Below are positions 59,601 through 63,781 of a stretch of DNA of 64,000 bases, piece by piece. The DNA is taken from positions 33,921,001 through 33,985,000 of the forward strand of contig CP142461.1 of the NCBI GenBank assembly GCA_038049695.1. The letters are read 5' to 3'. Below the pieces are notes generated by a model. It saw only the letters and a program-made list of their open reading frames with translations, had not been told where the DNA came from and made no database searches. Position 1 is the first letter of the stretch, and each line of letters opens with the position of its first letter. Position numbers and translations under genes: made by a program. The stretch comes from Cinnamomum chago (taxonomy: Eukaryota > Streptophyta > Magnoliopsida > Laurales > Lauraceae).

Positions 59601-60273
59601 GCTACTTGTCATTACTTTGTTACCTAATGTTTGACTCCATATGAAGTGGACAACTGCCATCTTCTTAAAAAACCCTTCACTGAAGTGGAAATCGACAATT
59701 CCACAAAACTCACTTGTCTCCACTTTGCTCAACCGTCACTAATCTTAATTGTGATATCAAACTCAAACCTCCATTTTGAACTGTTATTGGTTCTAGACAA
59801 CTGCAATTTTATGAAAATGGCCTTTTTGAAGCAGACTTGACAATTGCATAAAACTCACTTGTCTCTACTTTGCTCACCCAACACTAATTTTATTTGTGAA
59901 AGTGATATCCTACTAAAACCTCCTATAGTTGCTCCTAGATATCAAAATTAATCACACTGTGATAGTAAGTAATTTACTTTAACCAACTCAACTTCCTCCT
60001 CTGCAATCCACTAAACTTTGGCACCATTTATTTATTAAAACCAAAAGGAGAACGGATAGGGAAAAATATGTATGACGGACAGCACCTCTGCCACAATTTG
60101 ACATTTATCATTAACATTGAATAATAGAACAAAGAACAAAAGAGAGTACCTGCTCCAATTCGGTTAAGATAAACCAAAGTAGCAATAACCATGCCAGTTG
60201 TAGTTCGTCCACGGCCCATTTGACAGTTAAAAACTATTTCTGTATTTACATCTGCTTGTGAGATCCTGCGGAC
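5385..60273 (-). CDS. paladin-like protein (multi-domain PTP-like), 11 exons, both ends outside
   Basis: Eleven minus-strand exons, 5' to 3': 60150-60273, 30544-30677, 30394-30453, 29937-30172, 27963-28392, 27347-27670, 26606-27208, 26308-26481, 6157-6387, 5788-6071, 5385-5669. All have AG/GT borders and compatible phases, giving 2885 bp (about 961 codons) with no stop. The protein carries three repeats of a PTP-like/phytase-fold unit. Repeats 1 and 2 keep a CX5R loop in the form [12 protein letters not shown]. Repeat 3 has [11 protein letters not shown] and lacks both the Cys and the Arg. Other conserved blocks are [20 protein letters not shown] and [18 protein letters not shown]. From family knowledge, plant paladin homologues are about 1250 residues, so the N-terminus of repeat 1 and about 80 C-terminal residues are outside. 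The substrate in plants is unknown to me, and the protein is probably cytosolic because no signal peptide or membrane segment is seen. Retention of the frame across 55 kb argues for a living gene. Confidence 0.93.
5788..6071 (-). CDS. paladin-like exon j (repeat 3)
   Basis: Encodes [18 protein letters not shown] to [10 protein letters not shown]. The acceptor is TATGCAG and the donor GTAAGT. It ends in phase 2. Confidence 0.92.
6157..6387 (-). CDS. paladin-like exon i (repeat 3)
   Basis: Encodes [19 protein letters not shown] and the [18 protein letters not shown] block. The acceptor is TTTTCAG and the donor GTAGGC. It is in phase 0. Confidence 0.92.
6388..6815. other. intronic sequence, nothing recognised
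   Basis: AT-rich intron sequence just 5' (in gene direction) of exon i. No coding, RNA or terminal-repeat structure is seen. Confidence 0.5.
6816..7180 (-). repeat. 3' LTR of pol-less element copy A (365 bp)
   Basis: It reads TGATGCAGATAGATCTCAAG at its minus-strand start and ends CTCGCATCA. It is homologous to 39253-39576 and, inverted, to 8875-9819. Confidence 0.8.
7466..7732 (-). CDS. short coiled-coil-like ORF of the pol-less LTR family
   Basis: An 88-codon ORF in the internal region. The segment [18 protein letters not shown] through [23 protein letters not shown] aligns with [18 protein letters not shown] and [20 protein letters not shown] in the sister copy at 37834-38151. Heptad-like spacing of hydrophobic residues suggests a helical, possibly coiled-coil peptide. 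I recognise no known domain. Expression and function are unknown, and the product may be a vestigial gag-like piece. Confidence 0.4.
   Translation of the reverse strand: MSKSIEKFSANVAKLCRAVDQLSPTVNQLKATLAMMEKGQEIIEFKVKFNAVAFNQEDIVDQKLEDKGKRKKIRSTAFTRSIRWQPLY
8794..8874 (-). repeat. truncated 5' LTR of copy A
   Basis: Only about 80 bp of the primer-site-proximal end of the LTR (TGACGCAGAGGCCCTAGG..) remain before sequence switches to an LTR in the opposite direction. Confidence 0.7.
8875..9819 (+). repeat. LTR of the same family in inverted orientation
   Basis: It starts TGATGCAAATAGACCTCATG and ends ..GCCTTCATCA. It is about 353 bp once the 584-bp insertion and its 8-bp duplication are removed, similar to the 365-bp LTR. 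It is head-to-head with the truncated 5' LTR of copy A. No internal region follows at 9820, so it is either a solo LTR or one arm of a rearrangement. Confidence 0.7.
8997..9580. mobile_element. non-autonomous hAT-like element, 584 bp
   Basis: The terminal inverted repeats are CTGGGAAGCACGGACAC at the left and CTAAGAAGCACGGACAC (read on the minus strand) at the right. A perfect 8-bp target duplication GAATTAAG lies at 8989-8996 and 9581-9588. The subterminal regions are dense in GTGTCCG and CACGTGTCGGACAC words on both strands. The interior is AT-rich with an (ATT)n microsatellite at about 9462-9482 and no transposase. The 8-bp duplication is characteristic of hAT. Confidence 0.88.
9820..10771. 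other. unassigned; LTR-like promoter remnant
   Basis: No gene is recognised. Bases 10300-10560 contain CTATATAAGTGATGTAAAGC followed by CT-rich leader-like sequence. The same layout recurs at 31985-32090 (TATATAAGGATGTAATGCCT), so both look like decayed LTRs of one family. Confidence 0.35.
10772..12123. mobile_element. cluster of MITEs with palindromic ends (copies 1, 2 and part of 3)
   Basis: Three related units share long ends of the form AATGTTCATG.GCATCC, CCCTCACCATA.TATGGTGAGG and GTGGGGCCCACCT, plus an interior containing CAAGTTTGGGGTCA and CCCCTTCATCCGTGG. Copy 1 (about 10772-11083) is inverted relative to copies 2 (about 11084-11840) and 3 (about 11846-15888, split by the element at 12132-15790). 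Each end is itself a hairpin (CCTCACCATATGGTGAGG). There is no coding sequence. The superfamily is not certain. Confidence 0.6.
11451..11794. mobile_element. non-autonomous hAT MITE, 344 bp
   Basis: The inverted termini are CATGGTTCAAAATAGCGG and, on the minus strand, CAAGGATCAAAATAGTGG. A perfect 8-bp target duplication ACGGTGAG lies at 11443-11450 and 11795-11802. The subterminal GCGGCCGCTACG and CACCGCTACGTATC words match those of the 5.4-kb hAT element at 18430-23830, its likely source of transposase. It sits inside MITE copy 2. Confidence 0.9.
12870..13055 (+). repeat. 93-bp tandem duplication
   Basis: Two consecutive near-identical copies begin AATCATACTAACAACACTAT at 12870 and at 12963 and end CAGAAATGGAGT. 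A more diverged related unit (GATTCTAATCATACTAATAA) precedes them near 12751. Confidence 0.8.
13930..14560 (+). other. 5'-exon/leader-like segment inside the hAT-like element
   Basis: Bases 13960-14255 are C/T-rich like a plant 5' leader, with AAACCCTAGCC near the start. They lead to a GTAGCAG|GTACAC splice-donor-like site at about 14257. The next stretch (14260-14560) is G/T-rich like a first intron. Short ORFs here (for example 14115-14333) are low complexity. It could be a captured host gene fragment, but I cannot name a parent gene. A 32-bp direct repeat (AGAAGTGGGCATCTACAGTT) follows at 14547-14578 and 14597-14628. Confidence 0.35.
14971..15254. mobile_element. PIF/Harbinger (Tourist-like) MITE, 284 bp
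   Basis: The terminal inverted repeats are GGGCCCGTTTGATAATTT and (minus strand) GGGCCCGTTTGGTAATTT. The 3-bp flanks are TAA at 14968-14970 and 15255-15257. It is AT-rich with no ORF. The GGGCCCGTTTGG end plus TAA duplication is typical of Tourist-like MITEs. It is nested in the 12132-15790 element. Confidence 0.85.
15889..17329. other. intronic sequence with small repeats, no gene
   Basis: This stretch contains an ACAT microsatellite near 15900, a 111-bp-offset direct duplication (GAGTTATTTTGAGCGATTCA at 16829 and 16940), and ATTCGAA/TTCGAA-rich sequence at 17140-17300 resembling decayed transposon subtermini. No coding evidence is seen. Confidence 0.5.
17330..17588 (+). repeat. 5' LTR of the gag-only element
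   Basis: A direct repeat of 25888-26143. It contains a GAATATATATATATAG TATA-like stretch at 17456-17471 and is followed by a tRNA-Met-type primer site at 17590-17603. Confidence 0.85.
17761..18247 (+). mobile_element. solo LTR, 487 bp
   Basis: It begins TGATAAGTGCTTAAATG and ends GTGCATACCA. A perfect 5-bp duplication AGCAC lies on both sides (17756-17760 and 18248-18252). No second LTR or internal region is present. It sits in the leader of the gag-only element. Confidence 0.8.
18880..19900 (+). repeat. hairpin-containing minisatellite, about 6 units of 152-164 bp
   Basis: Units start at ACTCATGG-like words at 18964, 19128, 19283, 19436, 19588 and 19740, spaced 164, 155, 153, 152 and 152 bp. 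Diverged partial units flank the array. Each unit has CATGG-ACAAC-CCATG and GATCTATG-TTTCC-CATAGATC hairpins separated by a conserved spacer (CTTGGAAATTGCTTGTAAAT). The first two units carry one mismatch in the second stem. The array lies between the left terminus and the transposase start codon. Confidence 0.88.
20058..23272 (+). pseudogene. hAT transposase gene (BED, DUF659-like, hATC), decayed
   Basis: It starts at ATG 20058 ([16 protein letters not shown]). A BED-type zinc finger (CKFC..KHHLGH) is near residues 24-45, then an acidic linker. The DUF659-like core is near 20700-21480 ([19 protein letters not shown], with the [15 protein letters not shown] block). The C-terminal hATC dimerisation block ([10 protein letters not shown]) is near 22290. 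GT..AG introns are visible at 21720-21818, 21959-22035 and 22112-22196. Damage: a frameshift near 20490, a TAA at 20837-20839, further stops near 20961 and 21485 and in the low-complexity tail (22705, 22976, 23080). The Gly/Tyr/Pro-rich tail ends near 23270. The element is not expected to move on its own. Confidence 0.88.
24890..25716 (+). pseudogene. gag-like remnant of the gag-only LTR element
   Basis: Reading across frames, the segment around [19 protein letters not shown] and [14 protein letters not shown] (25028-25200) matches the retrotransposon gag core (retrotrans_gag type). Upstream pieces include [17 protein letters not shown] and LTVDEY. A second frame (25330-25716) encodes an acidic tail with no zinc knuckle seen. 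Stops and frameshifts separate the parts. No protease, reverse transcriptase or integrase follows. Confidence 0.65.
25888..26143 (+). repeat. 3' LTR of the gag-only element
   Basis: A direct repeat of 17330-17588. It is followed by the CAGGT target duplication at 26144-26148. Confidence 0.85.
26308..26481 (-). CDS. paladin-like exon h (linker to repeat 3)
   Basis: Encodes [20 protein letters not shown], then [19 protein letters not shown] and GAPHVYK. The acceptor is CTTACAG and the donor GTATGT. A 19.9-kb intron follows. Confidence 0.92.
26606..27208 (-). CDS. paladin-like exon g (repeat 2 loop and C-part)
   Basis: Starts with [16 protein letters not shown], completing the CX5R motif begun in the previous exon, and runs through the [18 protein letters not shown] block to FFTVP. 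The acceptor is GGTGGCAG and the donor GTAATG. It is 603 bp, the longest exon seen. Confidence 0.92.
27347..27670 (-). CDS. paladin-like exon f (repeat 2)
   Basis: Encodes [17 protein letters not shown] to TAFVFNCQ. The exon stops inside the catalytic loop, two residues into CX5R. The acceptor is TTACAG and the donor GTAGGT. It is in phase 0. Confidence 0.92.
27963..28392 (-). CDS. paladin-like exon e (start of repeat 2)
   Basis: Encodes the inter-repeat linker ([26 protein letters not shown]) and then repeat 2 beginning [19 protein letters not shown] and ending NMLEYT. The acceptor is TCTGTAG and the donor GTAGAA. Confidence 0.92.
28393..29936 (-). other. paladin-like intron with a LINE remnant
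   Basis: A 1.5-kb intron. Minus-strand bases about 29165-28925 translate to L1-type ORF2 C-terminal blocks ([44 protein letters not shown]) with damage. The rest (28393-28920 and 29170-29936) is AT-rich with no recognised feature. Confidence 0.6.
29937..30172 (-). CDS. paladin-like exon d
   Basis: Encodes [12 protein letters not shown] to PELYSILR, the helical C-terminal part of repeat 1 with the [19 protein letters not shown] block. The acceptor is TTAACAG and the donor GTAAAT. It ends in phase 2. Confidence 0.92.
30394..30453 (-). CDS. paladin-like exon c (60 bp)
   Basis: A 20-codon microexon encoding [20 protein letters not shown]. The acceptor is TATTAG and the donor GTAAAT. It is in phase 0 on both sides. 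Confidence 0.9.
30544..30677 (-). CDS. paladin-like exon b
   Basis: Completes the split Gly codon and encodes [14 protein letters not shown] to IRSLIRVLE. The acceptor is CATACAG and the donor GTATCT. It ends in phase 0. Confidence 0.92.
30678..31340. other. start of the 29.5-kb intron, nothing recognised
   Basis: AT-rich. A 74-codon minus ORF at 31098-31322 is compositionally biased and has no recognised homology. Confidence 0.45.
31341..33540 (+). pseudogene. degraded copia fragments and LTR-like sequence
   Basis: Around 31346-31420 the plus strand reads [19 protein letters not shown], like the start of a copia reverse transcriptase domain. Around 33000-33500 it reads [23 protein letters not shown]-like and a [11 protein letters not shown] catalytic box, all with stops. 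Between them (31660-32990) is non-coding LTR-like sequence with TATATAAGGATGTAATGC at about 31987 and proline/asparagine-biased spurious ORFs. This suggests a copia element interrupted by another LTR, but I could not find clean borders. The right end is cut at 33541 by the gypsy LTR. Confidence 0.55.
33541..33858 (+). repeat. truncated 5' LTR of the pol-deleted gypsy
   Basis: Matches 37067-37381 nearly base for base (CTATCTAGTTGCTAGTAAGT, GGGGGCGACTATAAATTGTA). About 220 bp of the left LTR part are absent, so no target duplication is available. Confidence 0.85.
33907..35200 (+). pseudogene. gypsy gag (retrotransposon gag domain), two stops and a frameshift
   Basis: From ATG 33907 ([13 protein letters not shown]) one frame runs through a Gln/Met-rich helix and a Pro/Gly/His stretch built on GGGCGCCC repeats. 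It continues to the gag core [20 protein letters not shown] with [12 protein letters not shown], and ends near a basic MPELLAKAK tail. In-frame stops are at 34363-34365 and 34621-34623, and a frameshift lies near 35105. The family function is capsid formation. Confidence 0.85.
35197..35512. repeat. about four tandem copies of a 77-79 bp unit
   Basis: Units repeat at about 35200, 35279, 35358 and 35436, each with CCTCTGCACTGTT, GGCAGCCTATCTCCAGCTTA and TCGCGGGTCGCC. Read on the minus strand they give [19 protein letters not shown] repeats, the counterpart of the ARERA coiled coil in the antisense ORF at 43492-43827. The array is therefore expanded antisense-ORF coding sequence. Confidence 0.75.
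35513..36440 (-). pseudogene. decayed antisense-ORF N-terminal region, GGCGCC-rich
   Basis: On the minus strand the sequence encodes runs of GRGAPAAT and similar Gly/Ala/Arg/Pro peptides comparable to the N-terminal region of the antisense ORF at 41546-42060. Long open frames exist on both strands because of base composition, and none looks functional. The poly-A at 36420-36438 is internal. Confidence 0.5.
36441..36842. other. non-coding tail of the pol-deleted gypsy, with purine tract
   Basis: No gene. It ends with the polypurine tract at about 36824-36842, which primes plus-strand synthesis in LTR elements. Confidence 0.6.
36843..37381 (+). repeat. 3' LTR of the pol-deleted gypsy (539 bp)
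   Basis: TGATGGGCC..GCATCATCA. It is preceded by the purine tract and homologous to the minus-oriented LTR 40719-41228, with the shared end TGACCGGTGGTGCCCGAAAA. Confidence 0.88.
37834..38151 (-). CDS. short coiled-coil-like ORF of the pol-less LTR family (106 aa)
   Basis: It starts at ATG with [19 protein letters not shown] and carries a Ser/Ile/Gln-rich helical region ([20 protein letters not shown]), then [20 protein letters not shown] and an acidic C-terminus. It aligns over about 65 residues with the 7466-7732 ORF, with a small insertion after the first helix. Same strand and similar distance from the 3' LTR (about 350 bp against about 285 bp). No named domain is recognised. Confidence 0.45.
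   Translation of the reverse strand: MPPKKHVEVLSSSSPMEKFTGAISQISTSFSQIRIVVGQIQAIIARMDIGLSKLENGHFGDNYRGEGREIEECKADFYATAYKHENAVDQIEHVEEDQPVEDVKE
39253..39576 (-). repeat. 5' LTR of pol-less element copy B
   Basis: Plus-strand edges TGATGCAGGCCC and CTATCTACATCA. It aligns with 6816-7180 throughout (for example GAATGCCATATAAATAGGAAA). Confidence 0.82.
39577..39835 (+). pseudogene. copia RNase H remnant
   Basis: The plus strand reads [20 protein letters not shown], then [18 protein letters not shown], and later AHQTYRGT-like, corresponding to the copia RNase H and C-terminal blocks. It may be the far side of the copia interrupted at 33541, but intervening coding sequence is missing. Confidence 0.6.
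39838..40250 (-). pseudogene. LINE ORF2 C-terminus and 3' UTR remnant
   Basis: The minus strand near 40130-40090 reads [12 protein letters not shown], the conserved W..IWKERN block at the end of plant L1-type ORF2. It is followed by a T-rich 3' UTR-like stretch down to about 39838. Confidence 0.65.
40251..40718. other. unassigned repeat-like sequence
   Basis: Contains AATTCG/TTCGAAT-like words (40262-40390) resembling decayed transposon subtermini, then AT-rich sequence. No gene. Confidence 0.4.
40719..41228 (-). repeat. 3' LTR of the Tat-like element (510 bp)
   Basis: On the minus strand TGATGGGTCAGGCC..TTGGCATCATCA, preceded by the polypurine tract. Homologous to 36843-37381. Confidence 0.88.
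41419..41426 (+). promoter_or_regulatory. TATA box candidate for the antisense ORF
   Basis: CTATAAATAGG on the plus strand, about 125 bp upstream of the ATG at 41546 and pointing away from the 3' LTR. Spacing and consensus fit a plant TATA box. Use in vivo is inference. Confidence 0.5.
41546..44055 (+). pseudogene. antisense ORF of the Tat-like element (Transposase_28-like), spliced-looking, decayed
   Basis: Plus-strand gene opposite to pol. From ATG 41546 ([12 protein letters not shown]) it has a GGCGCC-encoded Gly/Ala/Arg-rich region (to about 42050). A core follows with [20 protein letters not shown] and [14 protein letters not shown], which resembles the 'putative gypsy type transposon' family (Transposase_28 of Pfam). 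Then come a basic/Ser-rich middle, a coiled coil of ARERA repeats (43492-43827) and an acidic tail (to TAA 44055). Intron 43387-43470 (CAG|GTAAAG..GTTTCAG|GC) removes an in-frame stop and keeps phase. A second candidate is 42885-42944, and a polypyrimidine-AG acceptor lies at 42704. Damage: frameshifts near 42500 and 43200 and a TAG at 43825-43827. The function of such ORFs is not known. Confidence 0.75.
44279..48246 (-). pseudogene. Tat-like pol polyprotein (PR-RT-RH-aRH-INT), nearly intact
   Basis: An uninterrupted frame 48217-44333 gives 1294 codons. Protease [11 protein letters not shown] is near residues 16-26. The reverse transcriptase spans about 280-480, and its catalytic box reads YVYDM at about 388-392 instead of YVDDM, so one catalytic Asp is Tyr. 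A first RNase H is followed by a linker rich in GAQGTSS-type repeats. The second RNase H (LYVDGSA..) starts near 742. The integrase zinc finger (CDKCQRF) is near 1005, with catalytic D/D/E near 1036, 1096 and 1131 ([22 protein letters not shown]). A 1-base frameshift near 44420 displaces the C-terminus, which continues in another frame (WEGPYLIT.., [13 protein letters not shown]) to about 44279. The N-terminus is lost at 48246. Confidence 0.9.
48247..49790 (+). mobile_element. 5'-truncated copia element (RT-RNase H and 3' LTR)
   Basis: The plus strand begins abruptly in the reverse transcriptase ([20 protein letters not shown]). It continues with [10 protein letters not shown]-like, [35 protein letters not shown], the RNase H block ([18 protein letters not shown]) and [19 protein letters not shown]. 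Several frameshifts and stops are present. The purine tract TTGAGGGGAGGGGGGGG is at 49562-49578. An LTR-like sequence follows from about 49579 to roughly 49790 (containing a CTTATATAATGAGAAGG TATA-like stretch). No 5' LTR or gag. Confidence 0.8.
50455..50747 (+). repeat. copia 5' LTR (293 bp)
   Basis: TGTACAGACAGGAGTAACCC..TTTCTGTAAGA. Contains a CAGTATATATAAGAC TATA-like stretch near 50665-50680. Confidence 0.92.
51319..56995 (+). pseudogene. copia gag-pol, inactivated
   Basis: From ATG 51319 ([21 protein letters not shown]) gag runs through a UBN2-type region. The zinc knuckle reads [15 protein letters not shown], so two of its Cys are lost. GAG-pre-integrase ([19 protein letters not shown]) and integrase (SDVWGPA, then [10 protein letters not shown] near 53262) follow. 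A run of about ten G at 53165-53174 shifts frame in the integrase. Reverse transcriptase begins [15 protein letters not shown] near 54000, is split by the solo LTR, resumes [20 protein letters not shown], and then jumps from [10 protein letters not shown] to [11 protein letters not shown], losing roughly 100 residues of the fingers/palm. RNase H follows ([16 protein letters not shown]). There are further stops at 51511, 56338 and 56766. Confidence 0.9.
54122..55875 (+). mobile_element. solo LTR, 1754 bp, inside copia reverse transcriptase
   Basis: Termini TGTTAGTTTTATGG and ..TTTTCCAACA. A perfect 5-bp target duplication AAGAC lies at 54117-54121 and 55876-55880. The coding sequence on either side is contiguous across the duplication. 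No second LTR or internal domain is found, so it is a recombination product of a full element from a long-LTR family. A CTATAAAAGG TATA-like box lies near 55358. Confidence 0.9.
57015..57307 (+). repeat. copia 3' LTR (293 bp)
   Basis: A direct repeat of 50455-50747, preceded by the G-rich polypurine tract. Confidence 0.92.
57961..60149. other. intronic sequence, no gene; possible copia LTR relic
   Basis: At 57960 the sequence CAATTTGAAGGGGAGTGTAGA resembles a copia purine tract plus LTR start, so 57977 to about 58330 may be an LTR relic, but no partner was found. The rest is AT-rich with no recognised coding or RNA feature. Confidence 0.4.
60150..60273 (-). CDS. paladin-like exon a (repeat 1 catalytic loop)
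   Basis: Encodes [18 protein letters not shown] followed by the CX5R loop and an [12 protein letters not shown] helix. The acceptor is TTTTCAG and the donor GTACTC, and the exon ends in phase 1. It is separated from the next exon by about 29.5 kb. Confidence 0.92.
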
Positions 60274-60603
60274 CTGAAAAGTTTAAAGAGAGATAAGAAA
60301 GAGTTGATAAGTTATATATTTCAAACAAAACTAAGCCGTGGATCAACCCACAGTGTGTGAATTTAGCTATCCTTCTTTGTGCATATATGTGCAATTGTGC
60401 ATACAAAGAACACAGGTAATTTTCTCCTGCAGACATTCCAGCAGGTGAATATTTGCCATAAAACACATGCATAAACAGGTATGCCATACAGTAAAGGTGC
60501 AAGTGACTTCGGCCATCCTAAGCTCACCCAAAGGCCATCTTTCTCTGAGCTGAACTTTGGCCCAATTGTACACACCTGAGCTAGCCGTGCTCGTAACTAG
60601 ATG
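60274..60603. other. intron upstream of paladin-like exon a
   Basis: Plain AT-rich intron sequence up to the AGATG target duplication (60599-60603). Nothing else is seen. Confidence 0.5.
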
Positions 60604-61108
60604 TGTAAGACCCTGACCCGAGTGACCTCGATTAGTATTAATTAAGTCGTGTTTTAGTTCTAAGCGTGATTAGTGAATTTTGGTTAAGTTGGAAATAGAA
60701 TAGCTTTTGTTATAGCTTTGGGGAATTTTGAGTGCCTTTATGCTTAGTGGGACCCTTTGGGGGTTCCTTTTGTGACTTTGCATTTACTTGAAGGATTATC
60801 CGAGATTCCAGTGATGTGTATTTTAATCTCGTTTTACTCATCTTGTTAATCTCTTCAACTTTCATGTTGATCCCGTTCCCGTTCGAGACCCCAGGACCCG
60901 ATTTTCTTAGCATTGAGGGCAAAACAGTCATTTTATACTAAATTTGTACCCAAAATTTGATATTCCCGAAATCCTTGAAATATATACTTTTCGGAAACTA
61001 GAAATTTCGACGATCGTTTTTCCCTTCTTCGTCGAATCCATCTGAGATCCCGAAAGCCATGCTTTCAGCCCACAAAAATTTCTAGTGGTGGAGCCCACTC
61101 TTGACTTG

Positions 61109-61115
61109 TATAAAG
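61109..61115 (+). promoter_or_regulatory. TATA box of the solo LTR
   Basis: TATAAAG in the context CTTGTATAAAGGGAGAAC, followed by pyrimidine-rich sequence to about 61200. Confidence 0.5.
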
Positions 61116-62004
61116 GGAGAACTCTCCTTCTCTTTCCCTTTTCTAGCTTAAGCTCCAACCACCAACTAGGGTTTTCTCTCTTCTCTTCTCCTCCTAGCTT
61201 TTCCATCTCAATCACTAGCAAATCTTGCACAAATAAGCAAATGGAGGTTGTCTTCTTCTTCCTCTCTTTGAGAGCTCTTCATTGATAGCATTTGTGGAGT
61301 AAGTCATCCATCTCTAGACCCTTGTGAAACTCATCTTACCTACTTGAAGAACTTCCTAGAAAGCTTCCCCTTCCAATCTCTTTGATATATGTTCTCCTAG
61401 CCTTGGGGAAACCCCATTTTCATTATTGAAAGCTTTCCTTTTCTTGTTCCTTTTTTTTACCCTTTTAGGGTTTGTTTTTGGGGGTTTTTGTTTGTAGTTT
61501 GGATCCTTGGCTTGGAAGAGTGAGTAGAGCTTGATTTCTTGATTAGAAACCAAAGGCAAGTGGATGATTTGATATTATGAGCTTTTAATGGTTTTCATGA
61601 GAAATATGATTGATTTGGTTATTTCTATTCATGTTGTTTAACTTACATTGATTGTGAAATAAATGCTCATGAAAAAGTTTTGTTAGCTCATTTATTGTCA
61701 TGGAAAATGTGGTTTATAACCCTTTATTTATCTCTTGTTTATGGCTCAAATGAATGTTTGTGATTGGTGAAATTCTCTTCTCTCTTGCGGTTGAATATGG
61801 TTGAGAAGAAGATGATTGAATGTATTATTAGTGGAAGTTTGGAAGGAAGTTTATGAGGAGTTTAATGGGGGTGTTGAGCCTCCCATTTGATGTAGAAATG
61901 AGACTCAAGGAAGTTATAAAGAATGAGAAAGAGAGAAATAGAACTGTCCAGGAACCAGTTTCTGGATAGTTCAGAAAAGGGTTTGAACCATTCCAGTGGA
62001 GAGT

Positions 62005-62192
62005 TCGCTCAAGCGAACCCTCCCAGAACCCATTCCAGAGAATGGTTAGCTCGAGCGAAGTGAAATTTCGCTCGAGCGAACTTGAACTGGATGAGTTCGC
62101 TCTAACGAACTCAACTTCGCTCGAGCGAACCCATCCAAGAAATTCTTCCAGAGAGCTCACCGCTCGAGCGAACTTCCGGTCCGCTCGAGCGA
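62005..62192. repeat. cluster of seven CGCTCGAGCG palindromes
   Basis: Versions of TTCGCTCGAGCGAA occur near 62005, 62047, 62067, 62094, 62116, 62161 and 62181. The 62067 and 62116 copies are perfect. The 62005 and 62094 copies are altered in the centre but keep both arms. Spacing is irregular (20-45 bp). Confidence 0.85.
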
Positions 62193-63781
62193 TGGGTACT
62201 GTTCATCTGAGACTATTTTGAGAGCACAAATGAAATGTTTAAATGATTGAGAGAGGTCTGTTGGGAGCCCTATTGTGATGGAAAAACTTATTGTCATTAT
62301 TTGAAACCCGTTTGAGAAAAAAACCACATCACGAAGATTCATTTGAAGTTTTGAAAATCCTAAGGTGTATAAGGAGCTCGGAATGTCTCCAAACTCAAGG
62401 AGTACCAAGTTGTTATTAAATCGACATACGGGAACCCTATTCACCTTAAACAAATCTTGAACCCGATATTTTACCCGAAACTTCAATAGTTCATTTGTAT
62501 TTCCTTGTTCCCGAGATTTATACTACATGACTTGTTATTCCTGAAAAAATTGAAATTGTACTTGCAATAGTTGCTAGTCCCGAAGTACATTACCCGACAT
62601 GAAATGACAGTCGTGCCTTTGAACACCCTCGTCTCGCTTGTTTACATACTTGCACTTGATGTATTTTACACATGTCTCGATTTCTATTATTTGACCTATG
62701 AGTCGGCACCACTAAGCTTGGATAACCTTGTCGGTTTGATCCACCGACTTAGAGATCCCCCTCTTGTCCCGCCAGCTGCAGTTTGAATTCCGCTACCCGG
62801 TTATTACCGTGGTCTTGTCCCGATACCCCGGATTGCTACCGTGGTTCCCGATGCCCGGCTCACTACCGTGGTCATGTCCCATATATTATATGTATATGTA
62901 TATTTCGTTGAATCTCCTCACCTTGTGTGACTGAGATCAACGCCCTGATATGCTCTTATCACTTATGTGATAGAGGACTTAGCTTCGTGTGGTTGCCATC
63001 TTGTTTGTTTCCCGTTTCCTTGGTTACCTTTACATGTTTTACAATACATACTTGCTTTTGAATAAATGATTTCTCTCTTTTATGGAAATTATTATTTAAA
63101 CAAGTTTAAATGCTTTTGAAGGTAAACTCATTTATTATTATATTGTCATATCTTTTCGTCTACCTGCCAAACCATCGTGTTTGACCCATTTTTGGTACTC
63201 AGGTCCAGACATTGTCTATCCCGAAGCGGAGCTTGAGGAGGCGATCTGTGAACCGCAACATTTAGTCGAGTGGCATGCCGATGATGTCGTCTAGACATTC
63301 GGTTGTTTGAGTTGCGACACATTTTGGGTTGTGGAAAACCATTCTTTTGGGGATTTATATTTTGTTTACATTGGCCTTTGTTGGCCTCTATTTTGGGAAT
63401 GTAATTAAATGATCTTTTGTTTAAACACTTAACATTACTTTTGGAAAGTGCTAATGATCATTGCTCATTCTGATTCATTTTATATATAAATGTGTTATTA
63501 GTCTTGTTGATGGAGATGAACTACATTCATGATTTGCTACAAGCTTCCGCATTTAAAAGAAATATTTATGTTGTTGTGATATCCTCACCGCGGACACCTG
63601 TGGGAAATCACGTGCACGGGTAGTACCGCATCTTTGATTACCCGTGAACATATTTACAAATTTATCATTTGCCTTATGGCGTCAACCAATCATTCATTTA
63701 TATCATCTCTCATAATTCTCAACACATCAGTCCCGATCCCGGATTAGGTCCGTGGAACCGGTCCGGGGTCGCGACAAGATG

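Larger units (their letters stand above)
60604..63776 (+). mobile_element. very long solo LTR, 3173 bp
   Basis: It begins TGTAAGACCCTGACCCGAG and ends GGTCCGGGGTCGCGACA. A perfect 5-bp target duplication AGATG lies at 60599-60603 and 63777-63781. A TATA box (GTATAAAGGGAG, 61108-61119) is followed by a CT-rich leader as in an LTR U3/R. No gag or pol, primer site or purine tract inside, and the small ORFs are unremarkable. A long-LTR gypsy family is the likely source, but the lineage is not identified. The orientation is taken from the TATA box. Confidence 0.85.
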
